Source of the DNA: Duodenibacillus intestinigallinarum
GTDB lineage: Bacteria > Pseudomonadota > Gammaproteobacteria > Burkholderiales > Burkholderiaceae_F
Assembly: GCA_019117105.1 (NCBI GenBank)
Contig: DXAH01000027.1
Coordinates: 5,606 to 69,605, forward strand
Direction: 5' to 3'
Length of the DNA stretch: 64,000 bases
Position numbers and translations under genes: made by a program. Every line of letters begins with the position of its first letter. Positions within the stretch are counted from its first letter, which is position 1. Under the pieces are notes generated by a model. The model was not told where the DNA came from, did no database searches, and was given only the letters and a program-made list of their open reading frames with translations. Of this stretch, positions 26,537 through 34,965 are shown in pieces.

Positions 26537-28453
26537 TCAGAACTCCTTGCGGGAAATGTCTGTCGGGGTGCGGGAAACGTTTTCGGGCAGGCTCGCAGCG
26601 CTCAGAAGCGTCACAACGGCAATGAGTCCGCCCTCAGGGCGGGCTTTAAATTGAATTTGGCCGCCGTTGGCCTCGGCAAGAGCGCTCGCGATGGTGACGC
26701 CCAGACCGAGTCCGGTGGCCTTGCTCGACAGAAGCGGTGTTTTAAGTCGATGGAAGTCTTCTTCGCTGAGCACTTTGCCGGAGTTTTCCACGCGTACGAC
26801 CACTTGATCGGCGCAGGGAAAGGCTTCGATGATCACTACGGCGTGCGAGGCCTCGTTGCTTGCTTCCAGTGCGTTTTTAAGCAGGTTGGAAAGAATCAGT
26901 TCGAGCTCAAGTTTGTCGGCTCGGACACTCAAAGCCGGTTTGCACAGAACGTTGAAGGATGTTTTACGAAGAAGTTCGGCATTGAGTGTGGCACAGACGC
27001 GTTTGACCGAGGCTTCTACGTCAACCGAATCGTCTCGTGACGTGTTGCCGCGGTTGTAGGAGCGCACCTTGTCAACGATACTCCGCGTTCGGGCAAGCGC
27101 TTTTTCGATTCCGACGCGACTGATATCAAGCAGCCGCTCGTTGATGGGTTTGTTCTTGAGAATGTCCCGCTGGCTTTCGCAGTAGTACTGGATGACGGAA
27201 AGCGGTTGCGCGAGTTCGTGCGCGACCATGCTCGAGAGCTGTCCGACAACCGTGACCTTGTGCAGGCTTTCCATACGTTCGGAAAGCGACTGAATTTCCG
27301 CCTGAGCGTTTTCCCGTTCGGTGAGTGCTGAAGACAATTGTGCAGTACGCTTTCTGACCAGGACGGATGTACGCCAGCTGTGAAGCAGAAGGCCCAACAA
27401 CAGCAAAGCGACGAACGCCGGCACTTGCCAGTGAGTGATGAGCCACCGATACAGCGTCATTTCCCGAAGGTAGGCGTAGTTTTCGATTTTGAGCAGTCGA
27501 TAGACGTTGTCGACGGCTCGCATGTCCGTGGTGACTGCCCAGCGGTGACCGTCGGGCAACAGGGGATGCGAGAGAATGGTACGGGCGATGACGTGCGCGA
27601 TGATCGGATGCGCACCTTGTGTGACGGCCATCATGATGCCCGGGTACGTGTCGGTGGAATGTTTGCAGCCGACGCCACCGAAGCGGGGCGCCAGAACTCG
27701 ATAACGGCTCTGAACTTCCGTGGGTTGAGCTTCCAGCCAACAGGCTTTTACCATGACGGCGTCGACCAGGCCGCGATCGAGAAGAGAGACGACTTCACTG
27801 TTGTCGGTTCGCTGCGTAAAAACTGTCTGAGCAAAGAAATTTTCTGGGTTTTCTCCGAGCTTGGCGATTTCTGCCAAGCCGATGCGATAGGTCATGAAGG
27901 CCGTAGCGAAGGTCGACCCGACGGAATATCCCTTCAGGTCATAGAGTTCGTTGAAGCGCTCGTCTTTGGCGCGTACGAGGAATGCGAGTGCCGTGGCGTT
28001 GTTCGGATCAGGCTGACGATCGGAAATCAGTGTTCCCACGGCTGTGGCACCGTACTGCGTCATTCGCCAGTAATAGCCGGAACTCGCGACGAAGGCGTCG
28101 ACGCTCCCCTCGCGGATGCGTTCCGTGAGTGCGCCTGACGTGAGCGTTTCAAATTCCACCGGATGCGGCCAAAACGCTTTTTTTAAAAGATCGGCAGTTA
28201 CCTGAGTGGCTTGCAGTGTCGATGGTCGTTCAGGCAGCACGATGCGAGCGATGCGAACCGGACGATTGGGAAGCGCAACAAGTGAGGCACCTGTGATGAT
28301 GTCGGGGCCGGTGAGCATGGTTTCGTCGAAGGACGAAGCAGGGGATGTTTTTGCTGACTGTGGTCCGAAAACGGAAGCAAAGGAGGCCGACGCAACCGCC
28401 AGGGCTGCGACAGAGATAAGCCAGAGAAGCTGTTTCCGGAATGTTATGCGCAT
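26537..28453 (-). CDS. ttrS: TtrS-like sensor histidine kinase with periplasmic PhnD-type binding domain
   Basis: A 638-residue kinase. Residues 1-27 form a signal/anchor segment; residues about 60-325 are a periplasmic-binding-protein (PhnD/TtrS-like) domain (ATALAFLVRAKDERFNELYDLKGYSVG, then DAVMVKACWLE); a transmembrane helix lies near 340-365; a coiled linker leads to the phospho-acceptor MVAHELAQPLSVIQYYC (His near 410), N-box LLSNLLKNALEAS-like segment (near 535) and the G2-box TGLGLGVTIA. The binding domain should sense an anion or solute directly. Located one gene away from the AOR/NrfD operon; it may control it. Confidence 0.88.
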   Translation of the reverse strand: MRITFRKQLLWLISVAALAVASASFASVFGPQSAKTSPASSFDETMLTGPDIITGASLVALPNRPVRIARIVLPERPSTLQATQVTADLLKKAFWPHPVEFETLTSGALTERIREGSVDAFVASSGYYWRMTQYGATAVGTLISDRQPDPNNATALAFLVRAKDERFNELYDLKGYSVGSTFATAFMTYRIGLAEIAKLGENPENFFAQTVFTQRTDNSEVVSLLDRGLVDAVMVKACWLEAQPTEVQSRYRVLAPRFGGVGCKHSTDTYPGIMMAVTQGAHPIIAHVIARTILSHPLLPDGHRWAVTTDMRAVDNVYRLLKIENYAYLREMTLYRWLITHWQVPAFVALLLLGLLLHSWRTSVLVRKRTAQLSSALTERENAQAEIQSLSERMESLHKVTVVGQLSSMVAHELAQPLSVIQYYCESQRDILKNKPINERLLDISRVGIEKALARTRSIVDKVRSYNRGNTSRDDSVDVEASVKRVCATLNAELLRKTSFNVLCKPALSVRADKLELELILSNLLKNALEASNEASHAVVIIEAFPCADQVVVRVENSGKVLSEEDFHRLKTPLLSSKATGLGLGVTIASALAEANGGQIQFKARPEGGLIAVVTLLSAASLPENVSRTPTDISRKEF

Positions 28454-28499
28454 ATGTTGAAAGATCGCAGCAAAAGGACGACAGGATATAGAACTTTCT

Positions 28500-29648
28500 T
28501 TAGTTGCGAAAGAGTTCGACCCTCACGCGTTCGCCTTGTTTGATGCCTTGCCCGTTGAGGCGAACAAAACCGCGTGCCGAATCAAAGACGCGCATGCGTC
28601 CTGTGCCTTTGATCAGAGGTTTCGCTGCGGACTCGTTTACGTTCACGCACAGTTCCCCGCAGATTCCCGCTTCGATGTCTTCGGTCATGACCGCTTCAAC
28701 GGTTTGCGCCGGTGCTTCGGGCAGATGAAAGACGGATCGCACGCTTTCCAGAAGAACGCACTGCACGATCATCATAACTGCTAACGGATTGCCGGGAAGC
28801 CCGATAAGACCCGCGTGAGGCAGACGCGCCGTCACAAAGGGCGAGTCGAGCTGAGTGTCGTGGCCGACGAAGACGCCGCCCGCATCGCTTACGGCCTGTC
28901 GCGTGTAGTCTCGCTTACCTTTTCCTGTGCCGCCGACGGTAATGATCACGTCGCAGACGGCATCGAGTTCGACCAGGGTGCGCGTGAGCTGCCGAATATC
29001 GTCGGGTACCACAATCGTTCGGATGTCCGTCACGCCGATGCGTGACATCAGAGCAGCAATGTAAGAGGCGTTGCTGCAACGTCGAAAGCCGCTTGACAAT
29101 CCATCGGCTTCTTGAGTGATTTCGCTTCCGGTGGCTACGACCGCTACGCGAGGCGAGGCCCAGCCTGCCACGCGTTTGACGCCGGCTTCAAACAAGAGCG
29201 CCATTTCGCGGGCTCCGACACGAGTGCCCGCTGGCACGATCACTTCACCGCGCTTCCAGTCGCTTCCTTGTTGCTCGATGTTGTCGCCCGGAACCACGCA
29301 GGACTGAATCTTTTGAAGATCCATGCTGTTGCGGGACGCAATCACGGCATCGGCGCCTTGCGGCACCGTGCCGCCGGTGTTGACCCAGATGGCCTGACCG
29401 ACCTCAAGCTGTGCGTGAGAGCGTCCGTTTTCCACGCTCCAGGCGGCAGCCGTTCTCGTTTGCCCGTTGTCAGACGAGCGAACGGCCCAGCCGTCACGCA
29501 GGGCGCTCGTGTAACAGGGAACGTCGCAGACGCAGCGCACGTCGTTCGCTGTGACCATGCCGAGCGCTTTTTCGGTCGGTACCGAGCAACAGATGGCGCG
29601 CATCCAGTCGGAAGGCATGCACACCGATTTCAAAACAAAGTAGTCCAT
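28500..29648 (-). CDS. moeA: Molybdopterin molybdotransferase MoeA
   Basis: A 382-residue MoeA from the ATG at 29648. It inserts molybdate (or, in paralogues, tungstate) into adenylated molybdopterin. Visible blocks: SALRDGWAVRSSD (the conserved SxxDGYA-type motif), WVNTGGTVPQGADAVI, RVGAREMALLFEAGV, VAVVATGSEI, and the MoaB-like VGGTGKGKRDYT followed by GLPGNPLAVM. Two small C-terminal strands complete domain IV. It sits between the two-component system and the tungsto/molybdo-enzyme operon, and carries an elaborate leader RNA upstream. Confidence 0.93.
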   Translation of the reverse strand: MDYFVLKSVCMPSDWMRAICCSVPTEKALGMVTANDVRCVCDVPCYTSALRDGWAVRSSDNGQTRTAAAWSVENGRSHAQLEVGQAIWVNTGGTVPQGADAVIASRNSMDLQKIQSCVVPGDNIEQQGSDWKRGEVIVPAGTRVGAREMALLFEAGVKRVAGWASPRVAVVATGSEITQEADGLSSGFRRCSNASYIAALMSRIGVTDIRTIVVPDDIRQLTRTLVELDAVCDVIITVGGTGKGKRDYTRQAVSDAGGVFVGHDTQLDSPFVTARLPHAGLIGLPGNPLAVMMIVQCVLLESVRSVFHLPEAPAQTVEAVMTEDIEAGICGELCVNVNESAAKPLIKGTGRMRVFDSARGFVRLNGQGIKQGERVRVELFRN

Positions 29649-29656
29649 GAGGGTGT

Positions 29657-29764
29657 CCGGGGAAAGAGCGTTCAAACGGCAAGGTTTCCGCCGGTTTGCG
29701 GGCAGGCGCAAACCTCCGCTTGTGCGGTTGGAGGGATTGTGCCCGCGAGCCGACCTTTCTCCGG
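29657..29764 (-). promoter_or_regulatory. Structured moeA leader, candidate cofactor-sensing riboswitch
   Basis: In the transcript, CCGGAGAAAG (29764-29755) can pair with CTTTCCCCGG (29666-29657) as a 10-bp closing stem with one G-U pair, ending nine bases before the moeA ATG. Inside lie a CCTCC/GGAGG hairpin with a nested CCGC/GCGG stem (29713-29734), an 8-bp perfect GGTTTGCG/CGCAAACC hairpin (29693-29714), and AAGGT/ACCTT that can extend the closing stem. A GCGGGC/GCCCGC pairing competes with these, allowing a switch. The design is riboswitch-like. Whether it belongs to the Moco family was not testable here. Confidence 0.55.
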
Positions 29765-29865
29765 GTAGGCAAAATGCCTATTTCGCTGTTACATGCGCGA
29801 ATAACGGAACAAAATCAAAGGGTTAGCCAAAAAGGCGATTTGAGTGTTTTTTGATGCAGGTCGAC

Positions 29866-29877
29866 TTACTCGAGTAA
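29866..29877. promoter_or_regulatory. 12-bp perfect palindrome between moeA and the AOR operon
   Basis: TTACTCGAGTAA, a perfect palindrome, lies about 175 bp upstream of the first ferredoxin gene in the 400-bp divergent gap. It is a candidate operator, for example for the neighbouring LuxR-type response regulator. The rest of the gap (29765-30049) shows no gene; TGATCG and CGATCA flank a smaller CGGG/CCCG hairpin at 29983-30007. Confidence 0.35.
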
Positions 29878-30049
29878 TTCGCTCGAAAGAATTTCTGCTG
29901 GCAAACCGATGACTGCTCCCAGGGGAGATGTGTTTGCTTGATGCGCCGCGGTTTACCCCTAAACAGGCGGCCGCTTTTTGCGTGATCGGGATGACCCGTT
30001 TCGATCATGCGAAAAGCGCAAAGAACGAAAAATCAAAATGGAGAAAAAA

Positions 30050-30754
30050 ATGGGTCTTAAGGAACTTCTCAAAAGCCTTGAGCTTCCTCAGGACATCACG
30101 CGCCGCGGCTTTCTCAAAGCAACCAGCATGGCCGCTGTTTTGACGATGGTCAACGAGGCCAGAGCCAAGCAGGGCGTGCGTCCCTACATTGTGCTTGAGA
30201 CAGCCAAAGGTGTTTTGATTGCCGATCCCAATTTGTGCGTGGCCTGCCATCGCTGCGAGCTAGCCTGCACGGAATTCAACGAAGGCAAGGCTTCGCCGAG
30301 ACTTGCCCGCATCAAGGTCACCCGCAATGTGTTCTTCGGACCGGATGGTACGCAGAGCCTGCCCATGACGCAGGGCGTTTGGGGCAACGGCGTGGTGGTT
30401 CAGGAAACGTGCCGACAGTGTGCTCACCCGGTTCCGTGCGCCAACGCCTGTCCCCAGGGGGCCATCCGCGTGGATCCCAAGACTGGTGCCCGCAAGGTCG
30501 ATACCAAGCTTTGCATCGGCTGCCACCTCTGCGAAAAGGCCTGCCCGTGGGGAATGATGAGCTTCGACGTCGAAGAGAAGAAAGCCAGCAAGTGTTTCCT
30601 TTGTGACGGTGATCCGAAGTGTGTGAAGGCCTGCCCGGCGGCCGCCATCCGTTACATCCCGTGGATCGACCGCACCGAAGATCGTCCGCGTCGCACCACG
30701 CACGGCTACTACGCCCAGGAAAACAACGCGCAGTGCTCGATCTGCCACCGCTAA
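30050..30754 (+). CDS. Tat-exported 4-cluster ferredoxin, YdhY-like
   Basis: A 234-residue protein from the ATG at 30050, chosen because GGAG lies six bases upstream; an in-frame ATG at 30038 is possible. Tat leader TRRGFLKATSMAAVL is near residues 17-31. Cysteine sets: CVACHRCELACTEFN, CRQCAHPVPCANACPQG, CIGCHLCEKACPWG, and CFLCDGDPKCVKACP, which is the dimethyl-sulfoxide-reductase-B-like four [4Fe-4S] arrangement. An extra CSICHR tail ends the protein. In E. coli the homologous position in ydhYVWXUT is YdhY, next to the AOR-family YdhV. It should pass electrons to or from the enzyme encoded next. Confidence 0.85.
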   Translation: MGLKELLKSLELPQDITRRGFLKATSMAAVLTMVNEARAKQGVRPYIVLETAKGVLIADPNLCVACHRCELACTEFNEGKASPRLARIKVTRNVFFGPDGTQSLPMTQGVWGNGVVVQETCRQCAHPVPCANACPQGAIRVDPKTGARKVDTKLCIGCHLCEKACPWGMMSFDVEEKKASKCFLCDGDPKCVKACPAAAIRYIPWIDRTEDRPRRTTHGYYAQENNAQCSICHR

Positions 30755-30775
30755 TCAGAGGAAAGGTTTCTTGCT

Positions 30776-32884
30776 ATGACGAAAAAAGTTTGCGGCTACA
30801 CGGGAAAAGGTCTCCGCATCAATCTGACGACTCAAGAAGTCAAGGTTGAAGCCACGTTCCCCCGCTTTAAGGACGACATCGGCGGCACCGCCATCGGTTA
30901 CAAGGTCTTTTGGGAAGAAGTCGATCCCAAAACCTCTTGCTATGACCCTGAAAACAAGCTCGTGATCGCTCCGGGCCCCTTGTCCGGCACGGGCGCCATC
31001 TGCTCGGGCCGTACCGCCATTACGACGCTTTGGCCTACAGCTTATCCGCAGTCGCTGATTTCGAGCGCGCATGTGGGCGGCGAACTGGCGCACAAGCTCA
31101 AGTTTGCCGGTTGGGACTTCGTGATCATCGAAGGCGAGTCGGCCAAACCCATCTATCTTTACATTAACAACGACAAGGTTGAATTCCGTGATGCCAGCGC
31201 CATCTGGGGCCAGGGTACCTACCGCTCGGCTTCGATGCTCGCTCAGGAAACCCGTCCCGACGTCAGCATCGGCACGATCGGGCCGGCCGGTGAAAACGGT
31301 GTTCCGATGTCCAACATGATGGTTGACCGCTCGCACAGCGCCGGCGGCATCGGCTCTATCATGGGCAAAAAGAAGCTCAAGGCTCTCGTTGTCTGGGGCG
31401 ACGGTGCCGTGCACATTGCGGCAAGCCCGAAGCAATGGGAAGAGCTCGTGGATCAACACCGCAGCATCCTGGGCGCTCATACTCAGTCCATCGTTCCGCG
31501 TAATCCCTCTCCGCTGCATGAGTACTACACGCCCGCGAGTCGTTGGTCGGCCTATCCGGGTGCTGTCTGGGGCGCAGCCAATCCGCCCGTGACCATCACC
31601 GAAAAGGCGATGGATCCGCACGATCTCAACCACATCGGCTACCGCACCTGCTCTTCCGAGTTCTATCTCGGCAAAGGCATGTGGCAGTACACAGTGCGCA
31701 GCACCGGCTGCTATGCCTGCCCGATTCGCTGCTACTCGGTCATTCGTGACGATCACACGGCGCAGAAGTATGGCATTCAGAAAATTACCGAACAAACCTG
31801 CATGCCGCTCTATGGTCGCTGGTGGTTCCCGAAGCTCGTGTCGGATTTGAAGAGCGACGTTGCTCGCGAAGCCAACCTCGTGGGGGTTCAAACCATCGAT
31901 GATATGGGCATTTGGTGCAACTACGGTCAGTTGCATCGCGACTTCCGCGTCATGTACGAAAAGGGCCTTTGGAAGAAGGTGCTTCCGAAGGAAGAATACG
32001 AAAGCATCGATTGGAACAAGATCGAAAATCCGGATCCGTCGATTTTCCTGGATATCTTGCCGCGCATTGCATACCGCAAGGGCGAATTCGGTCGCTGGCT
32101 CGGTGAAACGACGCCGGTCTGGCTCAAGCATTTCGGCATGACCGAAGAGGAATGGCAGAAGGAAGGCAAGGCGCTTTATTGGGCAATCGGTCACACCAAG
32201 CACCATTCCAACGAAAACGACGGTCAGATCGGCGTGGTGTTGAACTGCATGTACAACCGCGACCCTATGTGCCATGCACACATCAACTTCTCGACATCAG
32301 GTCTGCCTCTTGAGCTGCAAAAGAAGATTGCCGCCAAGTTCTGGGGTGATGAAAGCGCTGTCGACGGCATCAAGGACTACCGTCCGACTTCGCGAGCCAA
32401 AATGGTTCGCCTGCGTTGGTGCATTGCGCGTAAGGAATTGCACGACATGCTTGGCATTTGCTCGTGGACGGCACCGTGGGAACTCTCTCCGTTGCGCGAA
32501 AAGGGCTACATCGGCGACATCGAAATGGAAAGCAAGGTCTTTAGTGCCGTTACCGGAATCAAGATGACTCAGGACGAGCTCGATAAGGCCGGCCTGCGAG
32601 CCTTCCTGATGCAGCGTCTCTACACGATGCGTCAGTTGAAGAACCGCGACATGCGTCACGTGCACGACCGCTATCCGGAATGGATCTTCCACGACGCCAA
32701 GGGCCGCAAGCCTTTCACGAAGGGAACCATTGTGATGGATCGCGCCGACATTGAAAAGAGTTTCGACCTCTTCTTCGATGTGATGGATTTCGATCAGAAA
32801 ACCGGTGCTCCGACGGAACGCTGCATCAAGTCCTACGGCCTTGATTGGATGCTTCCGGCGCTCAAGAAGGAAGGTCTGTACTGA
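30776..32884 (+). CDS. Aldehyde:ferredoxin oxidoreductase-family enzyme (YdhV-like)
   Basis: A 702-residue tungsten/molybdenum bis-pterin enzyme of the AOR family. N-terminal domain: GYTGKGLRINLTTQEV, APGPLSGTGAICSGRTAITT, AHVGGELAHKLKFAGWD and GPAGENGVPMSNMMVDRSHSAGGIGSIMGKKKLKAL-type pterin-binding region. The [4Fe-4S] ligands are GCYACPIRCYS (CXXCXXXC, about residue 310) and the distant cysteine in LHDMLGICSW (about residue 560). Overall it matches E. coli YdhV, whose substrate is unknown. It has no export signal, although all its partners do or are membrane proteins; it may hitchhike with the Tat ferredoxin or stay cytoplasmic. Second gene of the six-gene operon. Confidence 0.9.
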   Translation: MTKKVCGYTGKGLRINLTTQEVKVEATFPRFKDDIGGTAIGYKVFWEEVDPKTSCYDPENKLVIAPGPLSGTGAICSGRTAITTLWPTAYPQSLISSAHVGGELAHKLKFAGWDFVIIEGESAKPIYLYINNDKVEFRDASAIWGQGTYRSASMLAQETRPDVSIGTIGPAGENGVPMSNMMVDRSHSAGGIGSIMGKKKLKALVVWGDGAVHIAASPKQWEELVDQHRSILGAHTQSIVPRNPSPLHEYYTPASRWSAYPGAVWGAANPPVTITEKAMDPHDLNHIGYRTCSSEFYLGKGMWQYTVRSTGCYACPIRCYSVIRDDHTAQKYGIQKITEQTCMPLYGRWWFPKLVSDLKSDVAREANLVGVQTIDDMGIWCNYGQLHRDFRVMYEKGLWKKVLPKEEYESIDWNKIENPDPSIFLDILPRIAYRKGEFGRWLGETTPVWLKHFGMTEEEWQKEGKALYWAIGHTKHHSNENDGQIGVVLNCMYNRDPMCHAHINFSTSGLPLELQKKIAAKFWGDESAVDGIKDYRPTSRAKMVRLRWCIARKELHDMLGICSWTAPWELSPLREKGYIGDIEMESKVFSAVTGIKMTQDELDKAGLRAFLMQRLYTMRQLKNRDMRHVHDRYPEWIFHDAKGRKPFTKGTIVMDRADIEKSFDLFFDVMDFDQKTGAPTERCIKSYGLDWMLPALKKEGLY

Positions 32885-32918
32885 TCAACCGAGATATAGC
32901 CAAAGAATCTTCTGAAAA

Positions 32919-33785
32919 ATGAAAGACAACGACATCACTACGGTTGAGAAAAAGGCCGAACCGATCCTGCAGATGCAGGCTGACATGCTCACGCTGATCG
33001 ACATCGTGACGCAATCGTCCAAGCGCGTCGAGTTGATTGACCGCGATGCTCTCTATGAGGCGTTTTGCAAGGCGGCCGCCAAGGCTCCCGTGCCGACGGC
33101 TCAGGAGTTGGTAGATCAGACGCAGGCGAAGTTCGACAAGGTGCTGCACAACCCTGAAAACGAGCATCCCATGCATTTCCGCTCCAAAAAGGAAATGAAG
33201 GCCGATGCCGGCAAGGTGCCGACGATGGCGGCGCAGCGCGAAGCTTTCTCGCGCCGCGAACTCATTGCCACATTGCTTTCCGGGCGCGTCACCGAGGCGC
33301 TTGCCGCAGCCGAGGCTCAGGAAAAATCTGAGACCGAAGTGCAGGGCGAGGAACGAGAAATCACGCCCGAATACTTCGATAAGGTCTTGGACGAAGTACT
33401 CGTCGGCGACTACGGCATCGGGCGAATCGAGAGCTGGGACAACAAGGAGTTTTTCCATTTCCGTCCGCTTTTGTCGGGTTCTTACGCCCGCATGCTTTCG
33501 ACGAAAAACAACCCGATCGAAGCCGTGGTGGACATGGTGCGCGAAACCTCACGTATCTATCCGGCTCTGACGCCGATTGATGTCTTTCAGGCTCCGCCTT
33601 TTGACATGAAGCCGGAAGACCTTCAGCAGGTTCTGAAACAGATCTCGGAAGATCCCGACAAAAAAGACATTCGATTCACAACCAACAGCGTTGATGCGGT
33701 GTTTCTTTATTCGAACCGCTACATCGAAGACGACTACGCCGACGCCCTTGCCGACGTCGCGCTGGAAGCAGCGATGAATCCCTAA
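32919..33785 (+). CDS. Hypothetical protein, YdhW-like by position
   Basis: A 288-residue soluble protein without signal peptide, membrane helix or cysteine cluster. The N-terminal half is charged and helical (residues 1-150, with a Glu/Ala-rich segment around 115-150). The C-terminal half is more compact: ITPEYFDKVLDEVLVGDYGIGRIESWDNKEFFHFRPLLSG, then YPALTPIDVFQAPPFDM and a DIRFTTNSVDAVFLYSNRYIEDDYADALAD end. In E. coli the gene after ydhV is ydhW, also of unknown function. A chaperone or assembly role for the AOR enzyme is plausible but unproven. Confidence 0.6.
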   Translation: MKDNDITTVEKKAEPILQMQADMLTLIDIVTQSSKRVELIDRDALYEAFCKAAAKAPVPTAQELVDQTQAKFDKVLHNPENEHPMHFRSKKEMKADAGKVPTMAAQREAFSRRELIATLLSGRVTEALAAAEAQEKSETEVQGEEREITPEYFDKVLDEVLVGDYGIGRIESWDNKEFFHFRPLLSGSYARMLSTKNNPIEAVVDMVRETSRIYPALTPIDVFQAPPFDMKPEDLQQVLKQISEDPDKKDIRFTTNSVDAVFLYSNRYIEDDYADALADVALEAAMNP

Positions 33786-33844
33786 TCGATGCGGTCTCAT
33801 GCAAAGAGACCGGTTGTGAATACCGCTATTGAAAGGAAACAGGA

Positions 33845-34876
33845 ATGACAACGTTCAAAAAACTGCTTCGCCCGATCAGCGCCTTGAGCGTGCTGGCTTT
33901 GGGTTCGGCATTGAGTTTTACCGTTGCAGCCGCGACGCCCGCGCCTGAACTCGACATTCAGGGCAAGCCCGATTTCGTGAAGTCTCTCGGTGACGCCGCC
34001 AATACCAAGATCGAACGCAGTACGGAGGAGACCAAGCGACTGATCGCTGAGGTCTACAACGACAAGCTCGAGCAGCATGCCATGAGCAAGCATTTCGAAA
34101 AGGGCTTGACCTGCGTGACCTGCCACGATCAGCAGCGTCAGGGCGGCCCCGATTGGATGGCCAAGGTCACCAATCCGCCCATGAAGAAAACCTGCCAGGA
34201 CTGCCATACGGTGCAGGCTGACATGCAAAGCCATACGCGCTCTCACAAGGATGTCGACTGCATCGGTTGCCACATGCCCAACATCCCGGTGGTGAGCAAG
34301 TTTGAGGAGGCGCTTAAGGGGACGGATCGCTTTGCGGCTGTCCGCCGTGCGCACCTCTACAAGATCAACACGGATGCTCAGGCTTCCATGGTGACCAAGG
34401 ATCCTGAAAAGGGATGGGTGTACAGCCGCGACAAAGAAGATCACGGTTTTGTTGATCTGCAGTGGAGCTGCGGTCGTCCCGCTCCGGCCGATTGGACAGT
34501 TTGCGAAGGCCGCGGCTGCCACAGCCCTGCGACTTCCGAACTCGACAAGGGGCTGATCTACCAATCGCAGCAGGAAATTGCCTATGAGGTGCAGAAGGTT
34601 CAGCGTCCTGTGAAGGAAAGCTGGGACCGTGTCGTCAAGGGGGTGGATCGCATCACGAAGCTTTTGGAAATCACGAAGATGACGCCGGCTGATCAAACTG
34701 AAGCTCGCCTGCTTCTGGATAAGGCTGCGGAAATTGCCGATCTGATCAAGAAGGACGGCAGTTGGGGCGCTCACGCTTCGCATTACACCAAGGATCGTTT
34801 GGCAGCGGCTGAGAGCTACCTTGCCAAGGCACAGGTTCTGATCGACAACGGCGGCTATCGCCACGCGACCAAGTAA
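33845..34876 (+). CDS. Periplasmic multihaem cytochrome c (about four haems)
   Basis: A 343-residue secreted cytochrome with a signal peptide (residues 1-30, ending VAAA). Three classic CXXCH sites lie within 50 residues (TCVTCH, TCQDCH, DCIGCH). A fourth candidate, CEGRGCH, has four residues between the cysteines, or uses the GCH with another partner. The C-terminal part, with KKDGSWGAHASHYTKDRL and long helices, resembles that of NrfA and octahaem cytochromes, where a conserved His ligates a haem. It should link the NrfD-like quinone module and ferredoxins. It replaces the cytochrome b (YdhU) seen in E. coli. Confidence 0.82.
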   Translation: MTTFKKLLRPISALSVLALGSALSFTVAAATPAPELDIQGKPDFVKSLGDAANTKIERSTEETKRLIAEVYNDKLEQHAMSKHFEKGLTCVTCHDQQRQGGPDWMAKVTNPPMKKTCQDCHTVQADMQSHTRSHKDVDCIGCHMPNIPVVSKFEEALKGTDRFAAVRRAHLYKINTDAQASMVTKDPEKGWVYSRDKEDHGFVDLQWSCGRPAPADWTVCEGRGCHSPATSELDKGLIYQSQQEIAYEVQKVQRPVKESWDRVVKGVDRITKLLEITKMTPADQTEARLLLDKAAEIADLIKKDGSWGAHASHYTKDRLAAAESYLAKAQVLIDNGGYRHATK

Positions 34877-34965
34877 CTCGAAGGGGACTTGGATAACGCA
34901 GGACGCACGTCAATGGTCTGTAAACAACGGACTTCGGCGTGCGTCTGCAGATCAGGAGAAAAACT

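Noticed and set aside
33845..34876. NrfA ammonia-forming nitrite reductase
   Set aside because: No CXXCK catalytic haem site and only three clear CXXCH motifs; overall length and partners fit an electron-transfer cytochrome better.
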